DNA of 64,000 nucleotides from Chloroflexota bacterium (GTDB lineage: Bacteria; Chloroflexota; Anaerolineae; Aggregatilineales; Phototrophicaceae). The DNA lies in assembly GCA_020161935.1 (NCBI GenBank), contig JAIUNI010000002.1, positions 186,001 to 250,000 of the forward strand, in the 5' to 3' direction. Below, piece after piece: positions 54,855-63,235 of this stretch. Numbering within the stretch: the first letter of the stretch is position 1; every line of letters begins with the position of its first letter. Position numbers and translations under genes: made by a program. The notes beneath the pieces are model-generated. The model was not told the DNA's origin, ran no database searches, and was given only the letters and a program-made list of their open reading frames with translations.

Positions 54855-55715
54855 TTATCCAGGTGGAAGGGTGGTTTCGCCTTTAGTTGACTTTGCCAGT
54901 TCAGCATCAATCGCCGACGCAAAAACCGCATAAGGTTGCGCTCCAACCAGTGGCTGACCATTGATGAAGAAGGTTGGTGTCCCTGTCACGCCATAGCTGT
55001 TAGCATCCAATACATCCTTCGCCACTTCTTGCTGGTATCGCCTGGTGTTCATACACTGGTTAAAGACAGTCATATCCAGACCCAGTTGAGAAGCAAAAGC
55101 GCTTAAATCAGAACCGGTAGATTTATCTTGATTATTCAACAGGAGGTCATGGTATTCCCAATACTTTCCTTGCTCATTTGCACAGTCGGCTGCTTCAGCC
55201 GATATTTCGGCATTAGGGTGTAAACTCACAATCGGAAAATCACGATACACAAAGCGGATCTTACCCTCGTAGTCTTTACGCAGTTGGTCATAAGTTTCAC
55301 GGTGGAAGCGCCCACAAAATGGACACTGGAAATCGGAGAACTCGACAATCGTTACCGGGGCATCTTCTGACCCCCAGGATGGATCATCATCTACACTGAC
55401 ATTGATCGGTTGTCCTAGCTTCTGCGCGGCTGCCTGACCGGATAAAGCCGAATTGGTCACTACGTCTTCGACAGCACTTCTAATATTCTGAAATGTCAGA
55501 TCATTGCCACGCATCGGGTTTAGTAAAGTCGCACCCAGAAATATCCCGACACTAAGACAAACTATTCCGATCACCACATAATTGAACGTCGTTCGCGGAA
55601 TAACAATAACTGCACCTTCAGTGGCATAGGGATTTGGTGGGTTCTTAGATTTCGTTTCTAGCGATGGATCTGTTTCATCGACTCTTTTTTGTTCTATAGG
55701 GGGTTCTAGCGTCAT
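54855..55715 (-). CDS. DsbA-like thiol oxidoreductase
   Basis: A 286-aa protein with a membrane anchor (FNYVVIGIVCLSVGIFLGAT) and a DsbA/DSBA-type thioredoxin domain: VEFSDFQCPFCGRFHRET (active-site CPFC) and GVTGTPTFFINGQ (cis-Pro). It forms or isomerises disulfides outside the membrane. In the thiol operon it complements the TlpA reductases. Confidence 0.9.
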   Translation of the reverse strand: MTLEPPIEQKRVDETDPSLETKSKNPPNPYATEGAVIVIPRTTFNYVVIGIVCLSVGIFLGATLLNPMRGNDLTFQNIRSAVEDVVTNSALSGQAAAQKLGQPINVSVDDDPSWGSEDAPVTIVEFSDFQCPFCGRFHRETYDQLRKDYEGKIRFVYRDFPIVSLHPNAEISAEAADCANEQGKYWEYHDLLLNNQDKSTGSDLSAFASQLGLDMTVFNQCMNTRRYQQEVAKDVLDANSYGVTGTPTFFINGQPLVGAQPYAVFASAIDAELAKSTKGETTLPPG

Positions 55716-55763
55716 ATGTACCTACTTTGACTGTTTGTGTTCATACAGTACAATTGAATTTAG

Positions 55764-56537
55764 TTAAGATTTCTTGATACCTGTCACAACCATCCACCGA
55801 TGAAGAAACATATAATCCTCGTCGCGCCTGAAGGGATGCATTCCAGTCCTCTTGCCACCAGTTAGCTCAACGTCAATACTTTTCTGGATCATCCTTCGCG
55901 CTTCAGCCGGCGTTTGTGTTAAATTGAGCCAGTTTGGCAGATTCACTTCAACATCACGCATCGTTCCTCGTACCGAATCAAATCCCACCTCCGCAATCGA
56001 TTTCAAGAGTTCATTAGATGAAAGCGCAATTGCGTGTGAGGGGTCGCGTAGACGTTCAAGATGATTGTAAGTCGCCGCAAGTTCCGAATCATCTGGACTT
56101 ATTAGGTCTATAACCGCAATTCGTCCGCGCCTTTTGAGAATACGCCACATTTCGCGCAGTGCAGTAAGAGGATTTTCAAAATGGTGTAGCGAAAACCTTG
56201 TCACCGTTAAATCGAAACTGGCATCCGCGTAAGGCAGGTTTTCGGCTATACCTTCTTCAAACCTGATGTTCGTAATGTCCGCTTGGCTTGTTTCGCGTTT
56301 TCCTTGTTCGATCATAGCGCGGGTTAAGTCTAGTGCTATCACTTCCCGTACATAGGGAGCAATTGCACGACTGAGATGCCCCGTCCCGGCTGCTACGTCC
56401 AGCACCTTGTCATTAGGATTCAACACAAGGTGATCCAACATCCATTGCATGTTATCGGTATTAGAAATGCTCGGCAGTGAACTAAATGCTGCGGCTTGTT
56501 TAGTGAATTCCCGTTGAACCGTATCATTGTGGCTCAA
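55764..56537 (-). CDS. UbiE-like SAM methyltransferase
   Basis: A 257-aa class I methyltransferase: VLDVAAGTGHLSRAIAP (motif I), VIALDLTRAMIEQGKRE, and RGRIAVIDLISPDD. It resembles UbiE/MenG-type or generic Methyltransf_11 enzymes; the substrate cannot be told. It lies in the thiol operon between rhodanese and DsbA genes. Confidence 0.85.
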   Translation of the reverse strand: MSHNDTVQREFTKQAAAFSSLPSISNTDNMQWMLDHLVLNPNDKVLDVAAGTGHLSRAIAPYVREVIALDLTRAMIEQGKRETSQADITNIRFEEGIAENLPYADASFDLTVTRFSLHHFENPLTALREMWRILKRRGRIAVIDLISPDDSELAATYNHLERLRDPSHAIALSSNELLKSIAEVGFDSVRGTMRDVEVNLPNWLNLTQTPAEARRMIQKSIDVELTGGKRTGMHPFRRDEDYMFLHRWMVVTGIKKS

Positions 56538-56567
56538 TGTTCTCTCGCTTTCAAAGTGGATAAAACA

Positions 56568-57010
56568 CTATTGCTTGTTAATCAAACTACGGCCACTATC
56601 AACCCAGGCATTCATACCACCTTGAACATCCCAGACTTGGGTATACCCTTGTTCTAGGAGCGCAAAGCTCGCTTCTTTGCTCATCCGTCCACTGCGGCAG
56701 TACAAAATAATGCGGGCTTCTTGTCGAGCAATGCTGTCATTAGCGCCGAGATGTCGTTGTATGGAATATTGACCTGTGTACCGTCGATCTCACCTGCATA
56801 GGGGATATGAACATTAACAATCATGTAGTCTTGCGGCTGGTTGCTGAGAATGTCAGCTAAGGCATCTACAGTGAGGGATTGATAAGTTCCAGCAGGAGAT
56901 TGAGAGTTTGTAACAGGCTGATTGACACTGAGCGAGCCACAAGCCGCCGCCAACCACGCGAAAATAATCATGGTCGCAACCGAAGCAACTGGGACGTTGT
57001 GCGTCATCAT
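56568..57010 (-). pseudogene. Rhodanese lipoprotein with frameshift
   Basis: The first frame from ATG 57010 (overlapping the preceding stop as ATGATG) has a lipobox (LAAAC) and a rhodanese start (LTVDALADIL, then YMIVNVHIPYAGEI), and ends at 56681 as FCTAAVDG. One base out of frame, the family pattern continues: ARQEARIILYCRSGRMSKEA with active-site Cys, then YTQVWDVQGGMNAW and a stop at 56568. A single-base frameshift near 56735-56745 therefore separates the halves. It may be a true inactivation, a sequencing error or programmed shifting. Confidence 0.8.
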
Positions 57011-57786
57011 TTGGCACTTTCGAGTTTCCAACGTAGTTGAGCCGCTGCCACGGAAATTTCCCGGTTGATATAAGGGTAGGCCAACCACACTACGCCGATA
57101 GCAAACGTAATTCCGCTAATGAATCTCATCCAAGAATTGAATGAGCCAAACGCATCTCCTGCATAAAACCAAGTAGGCAGCCGGTTCCCGGTTAAGGTGG
57201 CAAGCCACTGATTGCCGTATCGAAATCCATCCGTTAACCCGCCCAATGTATCGCTGAAGGTATGCGTCACGCCGTCAAGGATCATAGGGAGCAAGAGGAG
57301 AACAAAATAGACTGGCTTCAAAGGGCGTACCTGCTGACGACGTTTGACAAGGCTATAAATTATCCCTGCCAACCAGACACCTCCATACATATAGACCATC
57401 CGATCCGACCAGGCCACTTTCCAGCCTAAGTTCTCGTTGCCGATAAAGGCTCGTAACAACAGCATATCGGACACACTTTTTCCGGTCAGCTCGATGGGTA
57501 GTTGAGCAATGTTATACATAGGTTGCGCGCCGAATAGGAAAAAAGATCGTTGAGCCATCTGGTGACACAAAGCGCTGTAAATCGTATAGATGATTTGTGC
57601 AGGTTTGATCCATCCCCAATGCATAAAGATGGGTGCGAGAAATGGTACGACGACCAACGTCCCCATCCCTATCGACAAGATCAGCATCCAGTGGTCGAGA
57701 CACCATAAAATGCCGTACAACGCCTTTATTTTCCGCAGGTGCCTGCGAGAAATCGCAGTTGGTTCCGTTATTATCTGATCGGCCAT
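57007..57786 (-). CDS. DUF2085-family membrane protein
   Basis: A 259-aa membrane protein with several helices and the family motif SALCHQMAQRSFFLFGAQP, then LPMILDGVTHTF. The function is unknown. Start 57786 with AGGAAC; ATG 57798 overlaps the CcdA-like stop. It is coupled to the frameshifted rhodanese gene. The conserved CHQ and the DG pair suggest metal or redox binding. Confidence 0.8.
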   Translation of the reverse strand: MADQIITEPTAISRRHLRKIKALYGILWCLDHWMLILSIGMGTLVVVPFLAPIFMHWGWIKPAQIIYTIYSALCHQMAQRSFFLFGAQPMYNIAQLPIELTGKSVSDMLLLRAFIGNENLGWKVAWSDRMVYMYGGVWLAGIIYSLVKRRQQVRPLKPVYFVLLLLPMILDGVTHTFSDTLGGLTDGFRYGNQWLATLTGNRLPTWFYAGDAFGSFNSWMRFISGITFAIGVVWLAYPYINREISVAAAQLRWKLESAK

Positions 57787-57794
57787 TTTGTTCC

Positions 57795-58601
57795 TCATCG
57801 TATATCTCGAACTGCTCTTCCGCCGAGGTAACTAATGTAGGCCGGCACGAGCGGAAGCACACAGGGTGATAGAAAAGATAATAATCCTGCGAGTATGGCA
57901 ATCAGATAGTTTGGCGTACTTGCGCCACCCAGAGGCAAATCAAGATACAGGCCATAACGCTGCGCCCAAATCGAAATCATTGTGATTTGATTGGTCAGAA
58001 TCAACATACCCATCAAAATGAGCAGCAATCCACTGACCACCTGAAGTTTACGGACATGGCGACGGAAACGACCCAGCAAACGAGTTGCGCGGCCTATGCC
58101 CAAGCCGATAATGAGAAAAGGAATTCCCAAACCCAGTGAATATCCACTCGATAGAATCATCGCTTGCCCGGCTGTTTGTTGGCTGAATCCTAACGTCAAA
58201 ATCGCGCCTAGAGTCGTTCCAATACACGGTGTCCACCCAGCCGCAAAAAAGATACCCATCAACGCAGAAGATGCGAGTCCACCGTACCGGCTAACATCCA
58301 ATTGTGGGCGTGTGTCATAATTCAGTGGGGCAATTTTGACGACACCCAGATTAAACAGACCGAACACAATAACCACGACCCCACCAATCTGCCCCAGTAG
58401 AGATTTGTATTGGCTGAAAACCTGTCCAAAGATGGTAAATGCTCCACCCCAGCCAATAACAAAAGTGATTGAAAATCCCAAAACAAACAGGATAGCGTGA
58501 ATGAAAGTTGTCATTCTCATTGAGGAATGGGAGGGGATTTCTAGAACTGGTGATTGTGCAGCATTATTGGTCAAGCTGATTGACTCCTTATCATTTACCA
58601 T
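57795..58601 (-). CDS. CcdA-type thiol transporter with permuted halves
   Basis: A 268-aa membrane protein of the CcdA/DsbD type whose order is changed. It begins with what is normally the second helix (FIHAILFVLGFSITFVIGWG), proceeds through the usual GWTPCIGTTLGAILTLG segment, and only at the C-terminus shows the segment that normally starts CcdA: YLIAILAGLLSFLSPCVLPL, ending GGRAVRDIR. Both proline-cysteine sites are kept, so it may be functional. It should transfer electrons from thioredoxin to outer TlpA-type partners, encoded next to it. Confidence 0.85.
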   Translation of the reverse strand: MVNDKESISLTNNAAQSPVLEIPSHSSMRMTTFIHAILFVLGFSITFVIGWGGAFTIFGQVFSQYKSLLGQIGGVVVIVFGLFNLGVVKIAPLNYDTRPQLDVSRYGGLASSALMGIFFAAGWTPCIGTTLGAILTLGFSQQTAGQAMILSSGYSLGLGIPFLIIGLGIGRATRLLGRFRRHVRKLQVVSGLLLILMGMLILTNQITMISIWAQRYGLYLDLPLGGASTPNYLIAILAGLLSFLSPCVLPLVPAYISYLGGRAVRDIR

Positions 58602-58620
58602 GCCGTTGATCGCATTCTTA

Positions 58621-59385
58621 TTATGATTTCAAGAGTTCATCCAATGACTTTTCGATTTGTTCTCCGGTCAGCACCCCAATCTGTACCTGGGTGATTTTCC
58701 CCTCACGATCAATGAAGATGCTCATAGGTATTCCCGGAATACCATATAATTCGTCTACGAATCCTTCCGTATCAAGCAGCACCGGATAAGGCATATCAAA
58801 TTCTTTAACAAAAGCTTCGATATCCGACATTTCATCCTCATCAGTCAAATTGACTCCCAGAACCATAAATTTTCGATCCCGATATGTTTTGTATGCCTTT
58901 ACTAATTCGGGTGTTTCAAGCCGACAGGGTTGGCACCAACTTGCCCAGAAATTAATTAGCACTACTTGACCTCTGAAGTCGGATAGCCTGAGCTTTTTTC
59001 CATTCAGATCTTCTAGAGTAAAGTCGGGAGCCGGTTGTCCGATTGTCAAACTTGGCAGTTTTGGAGTGGGGTTCGGAATAACTTGAACTGGGATTGGAGT
59101 GTTTGATGAGTGTAGATAGTTATTACCTGTCGATTCAAAAATCTGGGGTGTCGAAATTGATGCGGAAACTGTATTGCGGTTGGGCCAAAAGCCTGAAAGA
59201 TACAGAAATGCTGCACTAGCAACCAACCCGATTAAAATACATATGACAATCAACCAAGGAAAAATGTGTGGTTTTCGAACCGACTTGATGTTTCTAGGTT
59301 CTAGTCTCAAAATCAGATTCTCATAACTAAATGCAGAATCTTCGCCTTTTGCGAACAATTCAATATTCGTGGAGCGAATCGACAT
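58621..59385 (-). CDS. TlpA/ResA-type thioredoxin
   Basis: A 254-aa protein with a membrane helix (WLIVICILIGLVASAAFLYL), a Pro/Ser linker and a thioredoxin domain with FWASWCQPCRLET and GIPGIPMSIFID. A disulfide reductase on the outer face, probably receiving electrons from the permuted CcdA 20 bp downstream. No ribosome site is clear: the BlaI-type operator ends 11 bp before the ATG, so the mRNA may be nearly leaderless. Confidence 0.9.
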   Translation of the reverse strand: MSIRSTNIELFAKGEDSAFSYENLILRLEPRNIKSVRKPHIFPWLIVICILIGLVASAAFLYLSGFWPNRNTVSASISTPQIFESTGNNYLHSSNTPIPVQVIPNPTPKLPSLTIGQPAPDFTLEDLNGKKLRLSDFRGQVVLINFWASWCQPCRLETPELVKAYKTYRDRKFMVLGVNLTDEDEMSDIEAFVKEFDMPYPVLLDTEGFVDELYGIPGIPMSIFIDREGKITQVQIGVLTGEQIEKSLDELLKS

Positions 59386-59395
59386 ACAATCTAAA

Positions 59396-59413
59396 TACTA
59401 CGCTATTGTAGTA
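59396..59413. promoter_or_regulatory. BlaI-type operator TACTAC-N6-GTAGTA
   Basis: Perfect 6-bp arms TACTAC (59396-59401) and GTAGTA (59408-59413) with spacer GCTATT, immediately before the TlpA start. The related site at 60696-60711 precedes the BlaI-like gene, so both transcripts are probably controlled by that repressor. Confidence 0.7.
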
Positions 59414-59464
59414 GATCGAAGCAGAGAGTGTCAAATGAGTCTTGGGTGATAAAGAGGTGGGTTG

Positions 59465-60256
59465 TTAGATAAACAAAAGGCAGCAGATTCCCCAAATAAC
59501 TGCCACGCTTATCGCTAGGCTTCTACGTGAAATAGGTCGAATTTCAATCCGCTCGCCGAGTACAGCTGCAACACGCGCTGTATTAGCACTTAAACCGGCG
59601 ATAGCGATCCCTTGCATCGAACGCAATTCTGAGGAGCATGTCAACAGACCGTGAAGAGCACCAGCCAAGGCTGATTTCCCAGCAATCCCGATTGCATATT
59701 CATCGGCGGCAAGTTCAAGTTTGATTTTGACCAGAGATTGCCATTCTCGAACCGCAGGCAGCAGGAATAGTGTTGTACTTATCGCTTCGATAAGTAAGAT
59801 GCGCAACGGGTCAAATCGCCGCCGATGGTAATCTTCATGGCAAAGAACTGCCCGAAGTTGGGACTTCGAAAGTAAGTTAAAAAGACCAGTGCTTAGACAA
59901 ATACGTGGATGCAAAAACCCAAAACAGAAAACAAAAGGTACAGTCGCCTCTAGAACTATCGCATCCGACGGTTTAATGCCCAACTCAACCAGTAGGCTTT
60001 GGACATGTTTGGGAAGCCGAGCGTCACTGAAATAAAGAAATTGCCGTGTATATTGGTGTGTTCGCCTTACTTGCCTGAGAATTGCAAACACAAAAATCGC
60101 TGAAAGAACTGATACTAAAATCATTGGTTTGGGAGAGGTCATGCCCAACCAGCGCATGAGCCAGCCGCACAGAGTGCCCAAGCTAAAACAAATCAGAATC
60201 ATTAAAAATGATCCCACGAGGAGTATTAGATTCTGAGGCTCAAGCTTTTTCGTCAT
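59465..60256 (-). CDS. M56-family membrane metallopeptidase (BlaR1-like)
   Basis: A 263-aa membrane protein with HExxH zinc site (LCHEDYHRRRFDP) between helices, as in BlaR1/MecR1 M56 peptidases, and a third acidic ligand region (KLELAADEYAIG). It lacks the extracellular penicillin-binding sensor domain, so it probably senses a different signal and cleaves or inactivates the BlaI-like repressor. It overlaps that gene by 17 bp. Confidence 0.88.
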   Translation of the reverse strand: MTKKLEPQNLILLVGSFLMILICFSLGTLCGWLMRWLGMTSPKPMILVSVLSAIFVFAILRQVRRTHQYTRQFLYFSDARLPKHVQSLLVELGIKPSDAIVLEATVPFVFCFGFLHPRICLSTGLFNLLSKSQLRAVLCHEDYHRRRFDPLRILLIEAISTTLFLLPAVREWQSLVKIKLELAADEYAIGIAGKSALAGALHGLLTCSSELRSMQGIAIAGLSANTARVAAVLGERIEIRPISRRSLAISVAVIWGICCLLFI

Positions 60257-60677
60257 TATTTGTCTCTGCCTCGCGGCTAAGCGCAGCTAACCGGGCAAGC
60301 GTATCAGGGGATATCTCATCTAATTCTTTGATGAATTGAGCTACAGCAATTTCACCAAAATCATTGAGTAAAGCGTGAACGACCTCACCAACGGCTCTTG
60401 CCTCAGCCTCTTGCCGTGATTGCAAGGCCTGATAGATATATGCTCGCCCTCTCTTCTCCGTCTTAAGCCAACCTTTTTCAACCAAGCGACTCATCACAGT
60501 CATGACTGAGGTATAGGCTAATTTCCGCTGTTGAGTGTTGAGAATAGTCAATACCTCAGACACACTAATAGGCTGCTGATTCCAAACGATCTCCATTATG
60601 GCAAGTTCCAATTCGCCAAGAAACTTCCTCAAACCTTTCCCAGATTTGTTTTTTGTCATCCGGTTTAGAGCTGACAT
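60240..60677 (-). CDS. BlaI/MecI/CopY-family repressor
   Basis: A 145-aa winged-helix repressor: LGELELAIMEIVWNQQPISV, SVMTVMSRLVEKGWL as recognition helix region, and C-terminal dimerisation helix. Start 60677 with GGAGGGG. Family members are degraded by M56 peptidases or, as CopY, released by copper; the CxC metal hook of CopY is not seen, so control by the neighbouring peptidase is likely. Confidence 0.9.
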   Translation of the reverse strand: MSALNRMTKNKSGKGLRKFLGELELAIMEIVWNQQPISVSEVLTILNTQQRKLAYTSVMTVMSRLVEKGWLKTEKRGRAYIYQALQSRQEAEARAVGEVVHALLNDFGEIAVAQFIKELDEISPDTLARLAALSREAETNNDEKA

Positions 60678-60695
60678 CTCATTCCCCTCCAAATT

Positions 60696-60711
60696 ACTAC
60701 TCAATTGTAGT
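60696..60711. promoter_or_regulatory. BlaI-type operator ACTAC-N6-GTAGT
   Basis: Arms ACTAC (60696-60700) and GTAGT (60707-60711) with spacer TCAATT, 18 bp before the repressor start. Same layout as the site at 59396-59413, indicating autoregulation. Confidence 0.65.
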
Positions 60712-60773
60712 TAATGAGATCGCGATTCGCAAAACGCATTTTTGAGAAGTTTCGATTTACAAGTCGAAGTCTA

Positions 60774-60840
60774 GCCACCGAAAGAAACCTTGTAACCCGC
60801 CAAATGGCGCGTGTATTCTAGGGTAGATGGGTCATATGAT
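60774..60840 (+). promoter_or_regulatory. Paired-box promoter for His-rich ATPase
   Basis: Proximal box GCCAAATGGC (60799-60808), 26-bp gap, -10 TATGAT (60835-60840). The distal position (60774-60783) keeps only the half site GCCA. The proximal box is within the exact 14-mer shared with 39145, 41731 and 48715. Confidence 0.6.
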
Positions 60841-60878
60841 GATTATGTTGAAATGAAAGCCTGAGAGGGGGTAGCGTC

Positions 60879-63140
60879 ATGAACCATGATTCTGAAACAG
60901 CAAGAACAGTACCTGAAAACAACAATCACACAGAAGATCACTCTACGCATTCGCATGTGGACGGTCACGACCACCACGCGGAACATCAACATCACAGCCA
61001 TGAACATATGGAACACACACCTAGCTCTACCAAACCGATGGACCATTCCGCTCATATGGAACATCACGACCACGCTAAGAACACAGACCATGCTGGACAT
61101 GACAGTCATGGTGGGCACGACGCTCACGCGGGACACGGGGTTATGCATGAAGGTCACGCGACCATGATGCGCAACCGCTTCTGGGTTTCGCTGCCGCTCA
61201 CCCTGCTTGTTCTGCTGTATTCGCCCATGATCCAAACGTGGTTTCACTTCACAGCGCCACAATTTCCCGGCAGCCAGTGGATTGCCCCGATTGTCGGCAC
61301 GATTATCTTCATTGTCGGCGGCTTTCCCTTCCTGAGTATGGCACGACAGGAATTGGCAATCCGTCAGCCAGCCATGATGACCCTGATTTCACTGGCAATC
61401 ACAACCGCTTATCTCTACAGCATGGGTATTTTCCTGTTTCCCGCAGTCAACTCAATGGGAGCACAAACCGGTGGTATGACCGATTTCTTCTGGGAACTGG
61501 CGACACTGATTACGATCATGCTGCTCGGACATTGGATCGAACTGCGCAGCGTCGGGCAGGCTCAGGGAGCGCTGAAGGAACTGGCAAAGCTCTTGCCAGA
61601 CCAGGCCGAACGGATTTTGTCGAACGGACAAACTGAAACGGTTAAAGTAAGCGAATTGGCTGCCGGAGATCGCGTTTTAATCCGTCCCGGCACGAGCATT
61701 CCATCTGACGGCGTGGTTGCAGAAGGCAGCAGTAGTGTCAACGAATCTATGATTACCGGCGAGAGCAAACCTGTTGATAAACACGCTGGCGACAAAGTCA
61801 TTGGCGGAACAGTCAATTTATCGGGTTCACTAAGGGTAGAAATCCAACAGGTCGGCGAAAGTACAGCCCTCGCTGGGATTATGCGCCTGGTTGAAGAAGC
61901 GCAAAAGAGCCAGTCGCGTGCGCAAACCCTCGCCCAACGTGCAGCCTTTTATCTGACTATCGTAGCCATCATTGCCGGTATCCTGACTCTTATTGGCTGG
62001 ATTGTCTTTACGGGTAATGTCTCGGATGCGGTGCGGTTCACGGTTGGTGTTCTGATTATCGCTTGCCCTCACGCGCTGGGCTTAGCCGTTCCGCTGGTGA
62101 TCTCGATCTCAACTACCCTCTCAGCACGCAATGGACTGCTGATCCGCAAACGGGTTGCGCTGGAAAGCGCCAAAGACCTGAACTATGTCATCTTCGACAA
62201 GACTGGAACGCTGACCAAAGGCGAACAGGGTATCGTCGATATTGCGACCACAGGCATCAATCCTGACGAAGCCCTCAGCATCGCTGCGGGAATTGAGGGC
62301 GACAGCGAACACATCATCGCGCAAGCGATTCTCAAGCACGCTCAGGAAAAACACATCCAGCCTGCACCGGTTAGCAATTTTGAAAGTCTGGCAGGACGAG
62401 GTGTTAAAGCTCAGGTAAATGGCGCAGCCTATTTTGCCGGAGGACCGCGCTTGCTTGAACAGCAGGGTTGGAACGTACCCGATGCATTGCAGCCATCAAA
62501 ACAGGGTGCCGAAGAAGCTGGACAATCCGTTATCTATCTGGCTAACGAGACAGGGGTTATCGCCTTGTTCGCTATCGCGGATGTAATCCGAGAGGAAAGC
62601 CGACAGGCGGTTCAGCAGCTCCATGATTTGGGTATCAAAGTTGCCATGCTCACGGGAGACAGCGAAGCCGTCGCCAAAGCGGTGGCTAAAGACCTGGGTA
62701 TTGATACCTATTTCGCGCAGGTGCTCCCGGAGAATAAGGCAGATAAGGTTCGCGAGTTGCAGCGCGGTGGGAATAAAGTCGCAATGGTCGGCGACGGGGT
62801 AAACGATGCGCCAGCGCTGGTGACAGCCGACGTTGGCATTGCCATTGGCGCAGGAACCGATGTGGCTATTGAAAGCGCCGGGATCATTCTCGTACGCTCC
62901 AACCCACTGGATATTGTGAAGATCATTCGCCTGAGTCGCGCCACCTATCGGAAGATGATTCAGAACTTAAGCTGGGCAACAGGCTACAATGTCATCGCCA
63001 TCCCACTGGCGATGGGCGTACTCGCGCCGATTGGGATCACGCTTGACCCAGCCATTGGAGCCATCTTCATGTCAGCCAGTACCGTCATCGTAGCAATCAA
63101 TGCTCAACTCTTGCGCGGATTGAATCTGGCGAAGGGATAA
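60879..63140 (+). CDS. copB: CopB-like P1B ATPase with His-rich N-terminus
   Basis: A 753-aa P1B-3-type pump. The first 95 residues are very rich in His (for example HDHHAEHQHHSHEHMEH), with no HMA domain. The membrane motif is CPH (residues 396-398, ACPHALGLAVP); [23 protein letters not shown] and [14 protein letters not shown] are present. CopB-type pumps export Cu(II)/Cu(I) or Ag. A strong GAGGGGG precedes the ATG. Its own promoter, then a terminator. Confidence 0.94.
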   Translation: MNHDSETARTVPENNNHTEDHSTHSHVDGHDHHAEHQHHSHEHMEHTPSSTKPMDHSAHMEHHDHAKNTDHAGHDSHGGHDAHAGHGVMHEGHATMMRNRFWVSLPLTLLVLLYSPMIQTWFHFTAPQFPGSQWIAPIVGTIIFIVGGFPFLSMARQELAIRQPAMMTLISLAITTAYLYSMGIFLFPAVNSMGAQTGGMTDFFWELATLITIMLLGHWIELRSVGQAQGALKELAKLLPDQAERILSNGQTETVKVSELAAGDRVLIRPGTSIPSDGVVAEGSSSVNESMITGESKPVDKHAGDKVIGGTVNLSGSLRVEIQQVGESTALAGIMRLVEEAQKSQSRAQTLAQRAAFYLTIVAIIAGILTLIGWIVFTGNVSDAVRFTVGVLIIACPHALGLAVPLVISISTTLSARNGLLIRKRVALESAKDLNYVIFDKTGTLTKGEQGIVDIATTGINPDEALSIAAGIEGDSEHIIAQAILKHAQEKHIQPAPVSNFESLAGRGVKAQVNGAAYFAGGPRLLEQQGWNVPDALQPSKQGAEEAGQSVIYLANETGVIALFAIADVIREESRQAVQQLHDLGIKVAMLTGDSEAVAKAVAKDLGIDTYFAQVLPENKADKVRELQRGGNKVAMVGDGVNDAPALVTADVGIAIGAGTDVAIESAGIILVRSNPLDIVKIIRLSRATYRKMIQNLSWATGYNVIAIPLAMGVLAPIGITLDPAIGAIFMSASTVIVAINAQLLRGLNLAKG

Positions 63141-63153
63141 GACTGATTAAACG

Positions 63154-63188
63154 GTGAAGCATACCTCAGAGGTGTGCTTCACTTTTTT
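63154..63188 (+). terminator. Rho-independent terminator after CopB-like gene
   Basis: A 13-bp stem (GTGAAGCATACCT with AGGTGTGCTTCAC, one wobble pair), 3-nt loop, then TTTTTT. It lies 14 bp after the stop codon. Confidence 0.85.
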
Positions 63189-63235
63189 GCGAGCTATCAT
63201 CAGAAAATAGACCGTTTAATAAATGGCACAGACTT

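Noticed and set aside
59465..60677. Interpretation as a beta-lactam resistance regulator pair
   Set aside because: The M56 protein has no penicillin-binding domain and no beta-lactamase gene is nearby.
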